Source: an uncultured Pirellula sp. | GTDB lineage: Bacteria > Planctomycetota > Planctomycetia > Pirellulales > Pirellulaceae | DNA: 32,916 bases | Reading direction: 5' to 3' | Assembly: GCA_903820735.1 (NCBI GenBank) | Contig: CAIJIZ010000266.1 | Span: 1-32,916, forward strand | Part shown: positions 15,094 to 23,618 of the stretch, piece after piece | How positions within the stretch are numbered: position 1 is the first letter of the stretch | How the letters are laid out: each line of letters opens with the position of its first letter | Program-made: the position numbers and the translations under genes | The notes under the pieces: generated by a model | Seen by the model: the letters and a program-made list of their open reading frames with translations, nothing else | Databases searched by the model: none | Told to the model about the DNA's origin: nothing

Positions 15094-16176
15094 CTACAAA
15101 TATTCGCTGAGCCCCAACTCCTGCAATTGCTTGACCACCTCCCGAACTCGCTCTTCCTCCCGCTTCGGTGCAACCAACGTCGCATCCTTCGTGTGTACCA
15201 CTATGGTCTCTTCCATTCCAATAGTAACCACTAAGTGATTTGATTCGGACCGAATGATCATATTCTTCGAGTCGATTCCCAAATACGGCCCCTCGACGGC
15301 ATTTCCCTGAGCGTCGGTCGCAATCAACCTCGATATCGCTTGCCAACTCCCTACGTCGTCCCAATGAAACGGCGCTTCGATCACGGCAACCTTCGGGTGC
15401 CTTTCCATCACTGCAAAGTCGATTGACTTGCCCTTAATCTGCTCGAAATGTTCAAAAAACACCCGTTGGAAGTCTGGCGTCCCGATCGCCTTGGAGATCG
15501 CTTGCAAGTGCTCGTACATCTGAGGCTCATACTCGCGAATCGCTTCCAGGATCGTCCGTGCTTTCCAAAGAAAAATTCCCGCATTCCAATAAAAAGTACC
15601 AGCATCCAAGTACTCTTGCGCTTTCTCTCGACTCGGCTTCTCTCGAAACCGCTCGACGCCAAAGGCGCTGATACCCGCTCCTACTTCAATTCCATCCCCA
15701 CGCTGAATGTACCCAAAAGACTCCGCCGGATACGTCGGACGAATCCCAAAGGTTACTATTCGCTCAGGATCCTGCTCGATCAACTTCACCCCCGCCTGAA
15801 TCGCGCGATGAAACTCCCCGCGAGGCTCAATGACGTGGTCCGATGGCATGACGGCCATCACCCCCTCGCGATCCGCTGCCATAACCAACGAAGCCGCAAC
15901 TCCGATACAAGGTGCCGTGTCTCGCTTGAACGGCTCTCCAATAATGTGCTCGATCGGCAAATCCGGTAACTGCTTGGTCACCGATTCAACCAACTGACTA
16001 TTGGTCGCCACGAGTACATGCTGGCTCGATACCAACCCTTGCAAACGATCAAAGGTCGTCTGCAACATCGACCTTGGACCTCCCATCTTCAACAACTGCT
16101 TCGGTGTCTCTTGGCGACTCGCTGGCCAAAATCGAGTACCCGATCCGCCGGCCATAATTACTGCATGAAGTGTCAT
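15094..16176 (-). CDS. manC: Mannose-1-phosphate guanylyltransferase
   Basis: The enzyme makes GDP-mannose from GTP and mannose-1-phosphate for polysaccharide and glycolipid synthesis. The nucleotidyltransferase signature is HAVIMAGGSGTRFWPASRQETPKQLL at the N-terminus. Other family blocks are EPFKRDTAPCIGVAA, VMPSDHVIEP, FREKPS, WNAGIFLWKA and FHWDDVGSW. At 360 residues it is a monofunctional guanylyltransferase, lacking the phosphomannose isomerase domain fused in many proteobacterial ManC/AlgA proteins. No Shine-Dalgarno is evident before ATG 16176. It lies 98 bp after the UDP-sugar pyrophosphorylase gene in the same direction, which fits shared supply of sugar nucleotides. Confidence 0.93.
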   Translation of the reverse strand: MTLHAVIMAGGSGTRFWPASRQETPKQLLKMGGPRSMLQTTFDRLQGLVSSQHVLVATNSQLVESVTKQLPDLPIEHIIGEPFKRDTAPCIGVAASLVMAADREGVMAVMPSDHVIEPRGEFHRAIQAGVKLIEQDPERIVTFGIRPTYPAESFGYIQRGDGIEVGAGISAFGVERFREKPSREKAQEYLDAGTFYWNAGIFLWKARTILEAIREYEPQMYEHLQAISKAIGTPDFQRVFFEHFEQIKGKSIDFAVMERHPKVAVIEAPFHWDDVGSWQAISRLIATDAQGNAVEGPYLGIDSKNMIIRSESNHLVVTIGMEETIVVHTKDATLVAPKREEERVREVVKQLQELGLSEYL

Positions 16177-16274
16177 GGTTTGAGAAACTTTTTTTAATCG
16201 TTCTTATCGCTCAATCAATCCAACAAACCGAACCGTAGTAACAACGCTTAGACAGCAAGCACTCTACGGCGCAA

Positions 16275-17768
16275 CTACGTAAAATATGTATCGCTCTCGA
16301 TCACCAACGGAACATCGCTTCGTCGGTCACTGATAAGCTTGCCCTGAACTTCAGACGCATCCCAACCCCACATCGGATGAATCTCTACCTGTACACCCTG
16401 AGCAACCCGAACTCCAGATTGCTCTAACCACTGTCGATGCAAATCGCTGATCGCTTGCCGCGATGTCTCCGGAGTATCTGTCGGTGAACCAGACGCATTT
16501 TTCACCGGCGCAAACGCTTCGCTCGGCCGGACCTCCACCACCAACGTCCTCTCGGCCGCTGGCAATAAATCGAATACGAATCGCTCAAGCTTGATCGCAT
16601 TTGGCTCTTTCGGCACGCAATGCTCGCCTCGCTCGTCCACATAAGAAACTGCCTTCTTCGCGCGATGAAAGGGCAACGCATCGCTCGAACCACAACAAGC
16701 CGCTAAAAAGGCCACATCAAAAACGTGCACGGCAATGTTACCCGCCCATAATTTAAGCGACCCATCGGCCAAAGTCTGAACCGCTGCCGGCTCAGGCAAA
16801 TCGCTGTATTCGATAATCTGCGTCCTGCCATCTACCTTCACCACATTGCCAACCCTCTCGGTGGCAAACCGCTTGGGGACAACCTGGGTACTAACCTGCG
16901 AACCCGCTACTCGATGCAATCCGATCAATCGAGGATCACAAGCCCTCACAAGCGGATTGTCGATTTGCGCGTAGAAAAATTGTTCAATCCCACGCTCTTT
17001 CGCCCAATCAAGCAGCCCGTTTTTCTCCAACGCACGAAGCACACCGCCATGGCCGTCAGGACTGAGCGCAATGGAACTCGGTGTGTCCATCAAAATACGG
17101 CCCGTCCGAGAATCAAAAGCAGGCATCGTCCCCTGCTCGAAGAACTTCAAATCCTCAGCACCTAACCCCAAATTCGAATGCTTGGCGAAATACTCACGCG
17201 TCGGCTTGTCGGTCGACGGACCCGTCATGATCAATAATGGAATCGATGAGCCAAAAGTCCGCATCGCTCCAAGCAAAGTGTCGACATGCATCTGAAACAA
17301 CGTCCGACCCGATACAGGTCCAATCGGAAACATCCCCTTGGGCTGATCAAAACCCAAACGTGTCCCCTGCCCTCCAGCTACCAAGATCATTGCGACCTTA
17401 CCCGCTGAAAGCGCCCGGGCTCCCTCTTCATCGGCTCGCTGCAAAATCTCCGAACTGCTGTCCACTAAACGGACAGCATCCGGCGACTCGGCTCGCATCG
17501 CAAGAGCAGACCAATCCACCTGGACTTCGTTTTGCTTCGAAAGCCCACTGCGAATCTCTCGATCTAGAATTTCAAAATCGATTCCCAAAATCTGCTCACC
17601 GAACTGTTGCCGCTGAGCTTCTGTTAACCGATCCCAATGAGCAAGCAGATGCTCTTGTCGAACCTCCGAGCCGCTCGCAAGATGCGAAGCGACTCGTGAA
17701 TACAAATCGTTTTCGGAAATTGAATCACCCAACGACTTATTCTGCGACTCACTCAGCGGCTTACTCAT
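16275..17768 (-). CDS. UDP-sugar pyrophosphorylase, eukaryote-like UDPGP type 1 family
   Basis: The 497-residue enzyme belongs to the UDPGP family known from eukaryotic UAP1 and UGP. The signature is MILVAGGQGTRLGFDQPKGMFPIGPVSG, followed by LLIMTGPSTDKPTREYF, the metal and sugar region FFYAQIDNPLVRACDPRLIG and AGNIAVHVFD. It makes UDP-GlcNAc or UDP-glucose from UTP and the sugar-1-phosphate. The order of blocks looks closer to UAP1, favouring GlcNAc-1-phosphate, but this is not certain. Bacterial cells usually use GlmU or GalU, so this type is notable though common in planctomycetes. It lies between the FKBP and manC genes with gaps of 63 and 98 bp. Confidence 0.9.
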   Translation of the reverse strand: MSKPLSESQNKSLGDSISENDLYSRVASHLASGSEVRQEHLLAHWDRLTEAQRQQFGEQILGIDFEILDREIRSGLSKQNEVQVDWSALAMRAESPDAVRLVDSSSEILQRADEEGARALSAGKVAMILVAGGQGTRLGFDQPKGMFPIGPVSGRTLFQMHVDTLLGAMRTFGSSIPLLIMTGPSTDKPTREYFAKHSNLGLGAEDLKFFEQGTMPAFDSRTGRILMDTPSSIALSPDGHGGVLRALEKNGLLDWAKERGIEQFFYAQIDNPLVRACDPRLIGLHRVAGSQVSTQVVPKRFATERVGNVVKVDGRTQIIEYSDLPEPAAVQTLADGSLKLWAGNIAVHVFDVAFLAACCGSSDALPFHRAKKAVSYVDERGEHCVPKEPNAIKLERFVFDLLPAAERTLVVEVRPSEAFAPVKNASGSPTDTPETSRQAISDLHRQWLEQSGVRVAQGVQVEIHPMWGWDASEVQGKLISDRRSDVPLVIESDTYFT

Positions 17769-17831
17769 TCAGTGTATTCCCACTTGCGATCGAACCTCAC
17801 GATTCATCGTTAACCGATACTCGCTAACGGA

Positions 17832-18584
17832 CTACTTGACGTCCAAAAGCTCGACTTCGAAGACCAACAATTGGTTCGGTCCAATGTCGGGTGGCGAACC
17901 ACGCTCTCCGTAAGCCAATCCAGGTGGAATGAACAATTTCCACTTGTCACCAACCTTCATGCGCTGCAAAGCCTCCGTCCAACCAGCGATAACACCGTTG
18001 ACCGGAAACTCAATCGGCTCCTTGCGTGCAATCGAACTGTCGAACACAGTCCCATCCAACAACTTGCCCTCATAGTGAACCTTTACCGTGCTCGTCAACG
18101 TAGGGGCCTTCCCCTTACCCGCTTGAATCACGGAGTACTGAAGCCCAGACTTGGTGGTCTGAACCCCTTCTTTGTCTTTGTTCGTCTTGAGAAACTCGTT
18201 GGCCTTCTCCAAATTCTTGCGGCCCGTCTCAATCATCTTCGACTGAATGCGTTCCTGCAAAGTTTTGAATGCTGCCATCATTTGCTCTTCGGTCATCTTC
18301 GACTTCTTGAGCAATCCATCGGAAAAACCTTCCAACAACTCTTTCGTGTCGAAGTCGGTCAATTCGAGGCCCGCTCCAGCCATGTCTTTACCAATTTGAT
18401 AACCGAGCGAATAACTTTTTGGATCTTTCAAACCCGTGTTTCCTTGATCTGCTGCCACAATTTTCGGCGCCTCTTGGGCTACCGTATTTCCAGAGAATCC
18501 AGCTAGCCCACAAGCGATGATCGCCCCGGCTACACAAACTCGAATCCCATTGACTGGAAAGTGATTCCAACGCTTCATTTGCAT
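17832..18584 (-). CDS. FKBP-type peptidyl-prolyl isomerase, exported (FkpA/Mip-like)
   Basis: The 250-residue protein has a signal peptide ([23 protein letters not shown]). An N-terminal dimerisation domain with a long helix follows (about 50-130, [29 protein letters not shown]). An FKBP domain is at about 140-250 ([64 protein letters not shown]). It should act as a folding helper in the periplasm. ATG at 18584 or the ATG two codons later are both possible. Its promoter shares the 216-bp gap with the divergent dehydrogenase gene. It heads the minus-strand series that continues into the sugar-nucleotide genes. Confidence 0.93.
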   Translation of the reverse strand: MQMKRWNHFPVNGIRVCVAGAIIACGLAGFSGNTVAQEAPKIVAADQGNTGLKDPKSYSLGYQIGKDMAGAGLELTDFDTKELLEGFSDGLLKKSKMTEEQMMAAFKTLQERIQSKMIETGRKNLEKANEFLKTNKDKEGVQTTKSGLQYSVIQAGKGKAPTLTSTVKVHYEGKLLDGTVFDSSIARKEPIEFPVNGVIAGWTEALQRMKVGDKWKLFIPPGLAYGERGSPPDIGPNQLLVFEVELLDVK

Positions 18585-18800
18585 GGTGTCCTTTCACCGA
18601 TCGATTACAATTCCTCGAACCAATTTCCAGGATTTGGAAAAAATACCCTCGAGGACGCTTCAAAGACTACAGCACAGGCCGGGGAATTTACAGTCCACTC
18701 CCGACAAAATACAACCTCGGTCTCCGCTCCCCAAGCAACTATTTTCAAAATCTCCGACCAATTCTCTAACCAATCCACCGTCGATAAGGCAAACGAATCC

Positions 18801-19832
18801 ATGAAAGCTCTCCTGCTGACCGAAGTCAAGAAACTCCAAGTCGTCAATCTGCCCGAACCTTCCTGCGGCCCTGAGGACATCGTCGTCCGCGTTCAAGCTT
18901 GCGGTATATGCGGCTCAGATATCCACGGCTTTGATGGAAGCTCCGGTCGACGCATTCCGCCATTGGTCATGGGACACGAAGCCGCCGGGATCGTCACTGA
19001 AATCGGAGAAAACGTTCGCGGATTGGCGGTTGGAGATCGCGTCACCTTCGACTCGACCGTCTCCTGCGGAAAATGCCACTTCTGCCGCGCAGGCTCGATG
19101 AACCTCTGCGAAAATCGCCAAGTCCTCGGCGTCTCTTGCAAAGAATTCCGCCGCCAAGGCGCCTTCGCGGAACTTGTCACTGTCCCCATGAATATCGTCT
19201 ACAAAATTCCCGAATCACTCCCCTTCGAACACGCCGCGATGATCGAAGCCGTCTCGATCGCTGTGCACGCCACAAACCGCACGCCGAAAACCCTCGGAGG
19301 TAGTGTCGTGGTCGTCGGCTCCGGGATGATCGGCCTGCTGTGCATCCAAACCCTTAAACTCGCCGGTTTCCACAAAATCATCGCCGTGGATCTCGATGAC
19401 GATAAACTAACCCTCGCTCGCCAACTCGGCGCTACGCATACAATCAACGCGAAAAACCAAGACCCCGTCGCTGCCGTCCTGGAATGGACTGCCGGTCGCG
19501 GCGCAGATGCAGCCATGGAAGTCGTCGGCGCAAATAAACCTGTAAGCACTTGCTTTCAAGTCGTCCGCCGTGGCGGCTCGGTAACCCTCGTGGGAAACCT
19601 CACTCCCAACGTCGAACTCCCACTGCAAACGGTCGTCACCCGAGAACTCTCTATCTACGGCTCGTGCGCTTCGAACGGCGAAATCCCTCAATGCATCGAA
19701 CTACTCGCCTCCGGTGCCATCCAAGTCGCACCCTTGATCACCGCTACCACCTCGCTCGATGATGCGGCCTCGTGGTTCGATCGTCTCTACGCAGGTGAAA
19801 AAGGTGCGATGAAAGTGATCGTTAAACCCTAA
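18801..19832 (+). CDS. Zinc-dependent medium-chain alcohol/polyol dehydrogenase
   Basis: The 343-residue MDR-family oxidoreductase has the catalytic zinc ligands in CGICGSDIHGFDG and GHEAAG. The structural zinc Cys cluster is CGKCHFCRAGSMNLC, and the NAD-binding motif is VVVVGSGMIGLLCIQ. The closest groups are sorbitol/threonine dehydrogenases; the substrate is not clear. The track ORF extends to 18561, but the first 80 residues are low in structure and overlap the FKBP start. MKALLLTEVKKLQV is the normal family N-terminus, and AAGG lies 11 bases before ATG 18801. It converges on hemA with a gap of 29 bp. Confidence 0.9.
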   Translation: MKALLLTEVKKLQVVNLPEPSCGPEDIVVRVQACGICGSDIHGFDGSSGRRIPPLVMGHEAAGIVTEIGENVRGLAVGDRVTFDSTVSCGKCHFCRAGSMNLCENRQVLGVSCKEFRRQGAFAELVTVPMNIVYKIPESLPFEHAAMIEAVSIAVHATNRTPKTLGGSVVVVGSGMIGLLCIQTLKLAGFHKIIAVDLDDDKLTLARQLGATHTINAKNQDPVAAVLEWTAGRGADAAMEVVGANKPVSTCFQVVRRGGSVTLVGNLTPNVELPLQTVVTRELSIYGSCASNGEIPQCIELLASGAIQVAPLITATTSLDDAASWFDRLYAGEKGAMKVIVKP

Positions 19833-19861
19833 ATCCAATTCACTCTTAACCAGAGCTGAAA

Positions 19862-21139
19862 TCACTTAAGCTGAAATAACCTACGCAGCGCATCGACCAA
19901 CGAGTCTCGCTGCGCCTCATGCGGAGCCTCTCGTAGCGACTGCAAGGGACTGTGCAATAACTTGTTGATCACGCGATCCATCGATTGCTGAATCTCTTGC
20001 TGCACCCCCGGCTCGACCCCTTGCATCGTCTGCTTGCCAAACAACCGCTGCAACTCCGCATCGCGTATCAACTCCGCTTGCGCTCGCAACGCGCGTATCG
20101 TGTCACCTGATGCTCTTAAATTCCAATCCGCCACCAACCGCTGAACCTCCTCCTCAATGATCCGCTTGGCCTTCGGAAACTGCTGACGACGAAATGCTTC
20201 GTTGCGCTGACAAACCGATTGCAAATCATCCACGGAATATAAGTAAACACTCGGTATTCTTCCTATCCCAGCCTCAAAATCCCTCGGAACGGCCAGATCA
20301 AGGATCAGTAAATTCCCCCGAGTTCGCTTCCCATGAATCCCCCGAAATCGAGCTTCGGTCATTATCGGCTCCGTCGCTCCCGTCGTGCTTACCACCAAGT
20401 CCGCTTGAACCAACAAAGCATCCAACTGATCCCACACCGCAGCTCGAACCCCAAAACGCTGCGCAACAGACTCCGCACGCTCCCAAGACCTGTTCACAAT
20501 ATCGATGCTTTTTACTCCAGCATCCATCAAATACTCCAACGTATCGACCCCCATCTCTCCGCTGCCAATCACCACCACGCGCTTGTCGTCAAACCGCTCG
20601 AAAAACTCCGATGCTACCTCGCTCACCGCTACGCTCGGTACACTGATCCGCCGCCGGTGAATCTCCGTCTCGTTCGACACTCTTTTCGACACCAAATTCG
20701 CATGCTGGAATAACCCATGCATCACCGATCCGGCAAATCCTCCCGAACGGGATGTCTCATAAGCCGCACTGACCTGCGATGATATCTGCGATTCTCCCAC
20801 CACCAACGAATCGATGCTGCTCGCTACCGAAAACAAGTGCATCACAGCCGCATCATCCTCACGCATCCGAAACGTTTCTTGAATCAACCGACTCTGCACC
20901 CGATGAAAGTCGGCAAGAAACGCAACCAACTCAGAACCGCTCGGCACCACCTCCGACTCCAAACTCCCAACATACAACTCCACCCGATTACACGTACTGA
21001 GCAACACCAACTCGCAATCGGGATATTGATGCTTTAAACGCTCAAGCGCCTCGCGAACTTGTTCGGGCGAAAACGCCACCTGCTCACGAACCTCCAACAC
21101 GGTGTCGTGATGACTGCATCCCAACATCCGTAGTTTCAT
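19862..21139 (-). CDS. hemA: Glutamyl-tRNA reductase
   Basis: This is the first committed enzyme of C5-pathway tetrapyrrole synthesis. It reduces Glu-tRNA to glutamate-1-semialdehyde with NADPH. The N-terminal catalytic domain has LGCSHHDT and the active cysteine C50 in VLLSTCNRVELY. The segment VVGESQISSQVSAAYE is intact, and the NADPH domain has VVVIGSGEMGVDTLEYL. A C-terminal dimerisation helix is present (LLHSPLQSLREAP). The length of 425 residues is normal. Its ATG overlaps the stop of the HemX-like gene by 4 bp (ATGA), indicating translational coupling. Haem and cytochrome genes are thus co-expressed. Confidence 0.96.
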   Translation of the reverse strand: MKLRMLGCSHHDTVLEVREQVAFSPEQVREALERLKHQYPDCELVLLSTCNRVELYVGSLESEVVPSGSELVAFLADFHRVQSRLIQETFRMREDDAAVMHLFSVASSIDSLVVGESQISSQVSAAYETSRSGGFAGSVMHGLFQHANLVSKRVSNETEIHRRRISVPSVAVSEVASEFFERFDDKRVVVIGSGEMGVDTLEYLMDAGVKSIDIVNRSWERAESVAQRFGVRAAVWDQLDALLVQADLVVSTTGATEPIMTEARFRGIHGKRTRGNLLILDLAVPRDFEAGIGRIPSVYLYSVDDLQSVCQRNEAFRRQQFPKAKRIIEEEVQRLVADWNLRASGDTIRALRAQAELIRDAELQRLFGKQTMQGVEPGVQQEIQQSMDRVINKLLHSPLQSLREAPHEAQRDSLVDALRRLFQLK

Positions 21140-22062
21140 CGGCCCACCCCTGCATCTGCTTCCACAGGTACACCCGCGTCTACAGGAACTTGACCAACAC
21201 CGCTCGCCCCCTGGTTCTCATTGCTAACACCCGCCCCATGCGGCGCACTGACCACCGCCGCTATCGCCAAGACTACGATCAGAAACGAAAGCAAATTAAC
21301 AGCAGCCGTCCACTCTCCACGACCACGATGCGCCGAAATCCGCTGCGCCGCCGCCGCGATACATAACCACACAAACATCCCCGAAGTAAGCAAGATCCCG
21401 CGATCCGTCCAAGCCACCGAGCCATCGCGAGTGAAATTCATGATCGCTCCCGAAATCACCCCAAAACCAATCGCACCTGCACTTCCCAATATGCACTGAC
21501 GACCCATCGACTGAAGATATTCCAACGAAGGCAATCGAAATGACGAGAAAGCACGACTGCGATGCTTGAGCTTCCAAGCATGCACCAAGTACATCACACC
21601 AAAGGCAAAACCCAACGTCACCAACATCGTGCCGACCAACATCGCCATCGAATGAACCAACCGCCAAAACGATACACTCGAAGCCGATCGAACTATCGGA
21701 CCCGCAGAAGGAAAAAACACCGACAGCGAAACCAATAACAAAATCAACGGCAACAAAAACAAACCGATCTGCTTGTCGCTCCGACGCCAAAGCATCCCAC
21801 CATACGCGATAGCGATCGTCCAAGCCGCCAGAATGCCCCAGTCTTCCCAAGTCGAAACAATAGGCCCCGGCTCATTCCCCCCAAATGCTCTCCAAGCCAA
21901 GTCGACCAGATACAAGCTATGGGTTACGAAAGCCAATACAAACATCCCAAGCGAGATCCGACCCCACATCCCGCGCCATCGCTCATCAAGGACCCACAAT
22001 CGCACGACCTCAAGCAACAAAACCAAAGCGTACGCGATCAAGAAACAAGTTGCGTTTGGCAT
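21136..22062 (-). CDS. HemX/CcsA-family cytochrome c assembly-like membrane protein
   Basis: The protein has about eight membrane segments (CFLIAYALVLLLEVVRLW, ISLGMFVLAFVTHSLYLV, WGILAAWTIAIAYGGMLW, IGLFLLPLILLLVSLSVFF and others). The tryptophan-containing central section and the histidines in AFVTHSLYL and RLVHSMAML are as in the CcsA/HemX superfamily. In B. subtilis HemX is encoded beside HemA and limits HemA level; the 4-bp overlap with hemA here supports the same pairing. The track ORF begins at 22152, but that ATG is five bases from a terminator T-run and its 30 extra residues are a His/Asp-rich repeat (DFAHYDFAHHFDFDH). ATG 22062 (MPNATCFLI) is preferred. The C-terminal tail is Gly/Val-rich. 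Confidence 0.85.
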   Translation of the reverse strand: MPNATCFLIAYALVLLLEVVRLWVLDERWRGMWGRISLGMFVLAFVTHSLYLVDLAWRAFGGNEPGPIVSTWEDWGILAAWTIAIAYGGMLWRRSDKQIGLFLLPLILLLVSLSVFFPSAGPIVRSASSVSFWRLVHSMAMLVGTMLVTLGFAFGVMYLVHAWKLKHRSRAFSSFRLPSLEYLQSMGRQCILGSAGAIGFGVISGAIMNFTRDGSVAWTDRGILLTSGMFVWLCIAAAAQRISAHRGRGEWTAAVNLLSFLIVVLAIAAVVSAPHGAGVSNENQGASGVGQVPVDAGVPVEADAGVGR

Positions 22063-22156
22063 CAATGGTTTCCCATCCGGTCTGCATTCCTCTAAATGGT
22101 CGAAGTCAAAATGATGAGCGAAATCATAATGGGCGAAATCATCATGAATCATTCCG

Positions 22157-22193
22157 AAAAAAAATCCCCATGCATCGCTAGCACGGGGATCCT
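22157..22193 (-). terminator. Rho-independent terminator of the acidic-protein gene
   Basis: On the minus strand ATCCCC (22185-22190 read in reverse) and GGGGAT (22164-22169) flank a 15-base loop and are followed directly by eight T residues. It lies about 50 bases after the stop at 22244 and ahead of the HemX-like start, so it separates the acidic gene from the haem operon. Its orientation supports a minus-strand transcript here. Confidence 0.8.
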
Positions 22194-22243
22194 ATTTCAT
22201 GACGCACCCTCCTTAAAAAGGTGCCTGACTCTCAACGACTTAA

Positions 22244-22552
22244 TCAATCCCAGTCGTCGTCATCGTCTTCATCATCCGAATCTTCGTCGTCATCCCAGTC
22301 ATCATCCTCGTCGTCCCAGTCTTCTTCTCCCTCTTCCTCTTCCTCGTCCTCCTCCTCATCGTCGTCTCCCTCGACCTCCTCCCAATCCCCATCTAGCTCT
22401 TCATCATCATCGAGCTCTTCATCCTCGTCCTCATCGAGCTCCTCTTCCTCATCGAGCTCCTCGTCGTCTCCGAGTTCCTCGTCCTCAAACTCCTCATCCT
22501 CTTCATCGTCTTCGAATTCTTCTTCTTCAAAGTCTTCGTCATCGTCAGACAT
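22244..22552 (-). CDS. Extremely acidic Asp/Glu low-complexity protein
   Basis: From ATG 22552 the product is 102 residues, almost all Asp and Glu with a few Phe, Leu, Trp and Ser (MSDDDEDFEEEEFEDDEE, ending DEDDDDDWD). GTG at 22669 would add 39 ordinary residues (MPTVKKTFATATLREFG) and is possible because AAGAAG precedes it. The complementary ORF is a poly-serine shadow. A minus-strand terminator just downstream supports expression of this strand. Proteins like this may bind cations, histone-like proteins or RNA polymerase (compare the acidic tail of the delta subunit), but no function can be assigned. Confidence 0.7.
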   Translation of the reverse strand: MSDDDEDFEEEEFEDDEEDEEFEDEELGDDEELDEEEELDEDEDEELDDDEELDGDWEEVEGDDDEEEDEEEEEGEEDWDDEDDDWDDDEDSDDEDDDDDWD

Positions 22553-22856
22553 GACTATCGGAGAGGCGATCGAGGTTCCTACAAGGTCGCTTTGGAACCA
22601 ATCGGCCGACGCACCAGAACCGAACTCACGCAACGTAGCGGTAGCGAACGTCTTCTTCACAGTGGGCACCCTTACTTCTTTCGAGTCTACTTGTTCGAGA
22701 TTTTACGATCGACCGGAGGCTAAACGCTTCGCTTCCGTTGCTATCGTTCTAACGAATCCGTTGGGGCAATCTAGCCACCAGTACGAGGAAATCAATATCT
22801 GGTTGCGAAAAATCAACCCAACATCCCCAGCTTACTCATCCGGAAATCACCGTCGC
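22553..22856. other. Region between scpB and the acidic gene
   Basis: These 304 bases contain the possible 5' extension of the acidic gene (to GTG 22669) and about 187 bases of apparent promoter or leader after the scpB stop. I see no RNA gene or terminator-like hairpin here. The long plus-strand ORF crossing it is the poly-serine shadow of the acidic gene. Confidence 0.5.
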
Positions 22857-23504
22857 TCAAGCCAATCCCGGCGACGAACCCCCAGAACGTGTCCGCTGAA
22901 TCCTTTCTGCAATTTCGGCCTCCGCGTCAATAATCTTTTGAAAGCGTGGAAGATTATCCAAGGATTGCAGCCCAAATATTTTCAAAAACTCCCGAGTCGT
23001 CCCGTAAAGAAAGGGACGACCAAGCTCCTCGTCCCGGCCAGCAATGCGAACTAAATTTCTTTGTAATAATTGTCGCAGGACCTCCTCGCAGCTGACCCCA
23101 CGGATCGCCTCAACCTCCGCTCGTACAACCGGCTGACGATACGCAATGATCGCCAACGTCTCTAACATCCCCGAACTGAGCAACTGCTCCCCAGGCACGA
23201 AATCGGCCCGCCTTAGCCAGTACGCAAACTGTTTCCTAGTAAGCAGTTGCAGCCCGCCAGCGACTTCCTCCACCCGGTACGAACGCCCCGAACGATCATA
23301 CCGCTGATTCAACTCCGCTACCGCAGATCGAACCGCCGTCGGATCCGAAAAACCTAACGCCAATGCTAACTTACGTGTCGCTAATGGCTCGTTGTTTACC
23401 ATCAGCAATGCCTCTAATAGGCGCAGGCGATCTGCCGAACTATCCCCACCGGAGTGCTCGTGTTCGCTAGCATCCCCCCCTTTTTTGCTCCTCCACCAAG
23501 CCAT
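22857..23504 (-). CDS. scpB: Segregation and condensation protein B
   Basis: ScpB is the winged-helix kleisin-associated subunit of the SMC-ScpAB condensin complex that compacts and segregates the chromosome. Typical blocks are LRLLEALLMVNNEPLATRKLALAL, YRVEEVAGGLQLLTR, LSSGMLETLAIIAYRQPVVRAEVEAIRGV and GRPFLYGTTREFLKIFGL. The track start is 23552, but ATG 23504 (MAWWRSKKGG) has the strong site GGGAGGGA about 8 bases upstream, giving 215 residues. The start region contains A6G7 in the coding strand, a slippery homopolymer. scpA is not in the window. Confidence 0.94.
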   Translation of the reverse strand: MAWWRSKKGGDASEHEHSGGDSSADRLRLLEALLMVNNEPLATRKLALALGFSDPTAVRSAVAELNQRYDRSGRSYRVEEVAGGLQLLTRKQFAYWLRRADFVPGEQLLSSGMLETLAIIAYRQPVVRAEVEAIRGVSCEEVLRQLLQRNLVRIAGRDEELGRPFLYGTTREFLKIFGLQSLDNLPRFQKIIDAEAEIAERIQRTRSGGSSPGLA

Positions 23505-23618
23505 CTGCGACTCCCTCCCTCTTCCGGCGAACCCTAAAGTTCCTAACCCCAACCAAACTAAGATGGGATAAACTATTAGTCAATCCAACGCCATACGAGC
23601 ACCCATTAAAACGCACCC

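Noticed and set aside
18561-18800. 80-residue N-terminal extension of the zinc dehydrogenase
   Set aside because: It overlaps the FKBP start and promoter region and lacks family similarity; MKALLLTEVKKLQV is the normal N-terminus.
22221-23054. Plus-strand 277-residue poly-serine ORF
   Set aside because: It is the reverse complement of the Asp/Glu codons of the acidic gene and also runs into scpB. A minus-strand terminator supports the other strand.
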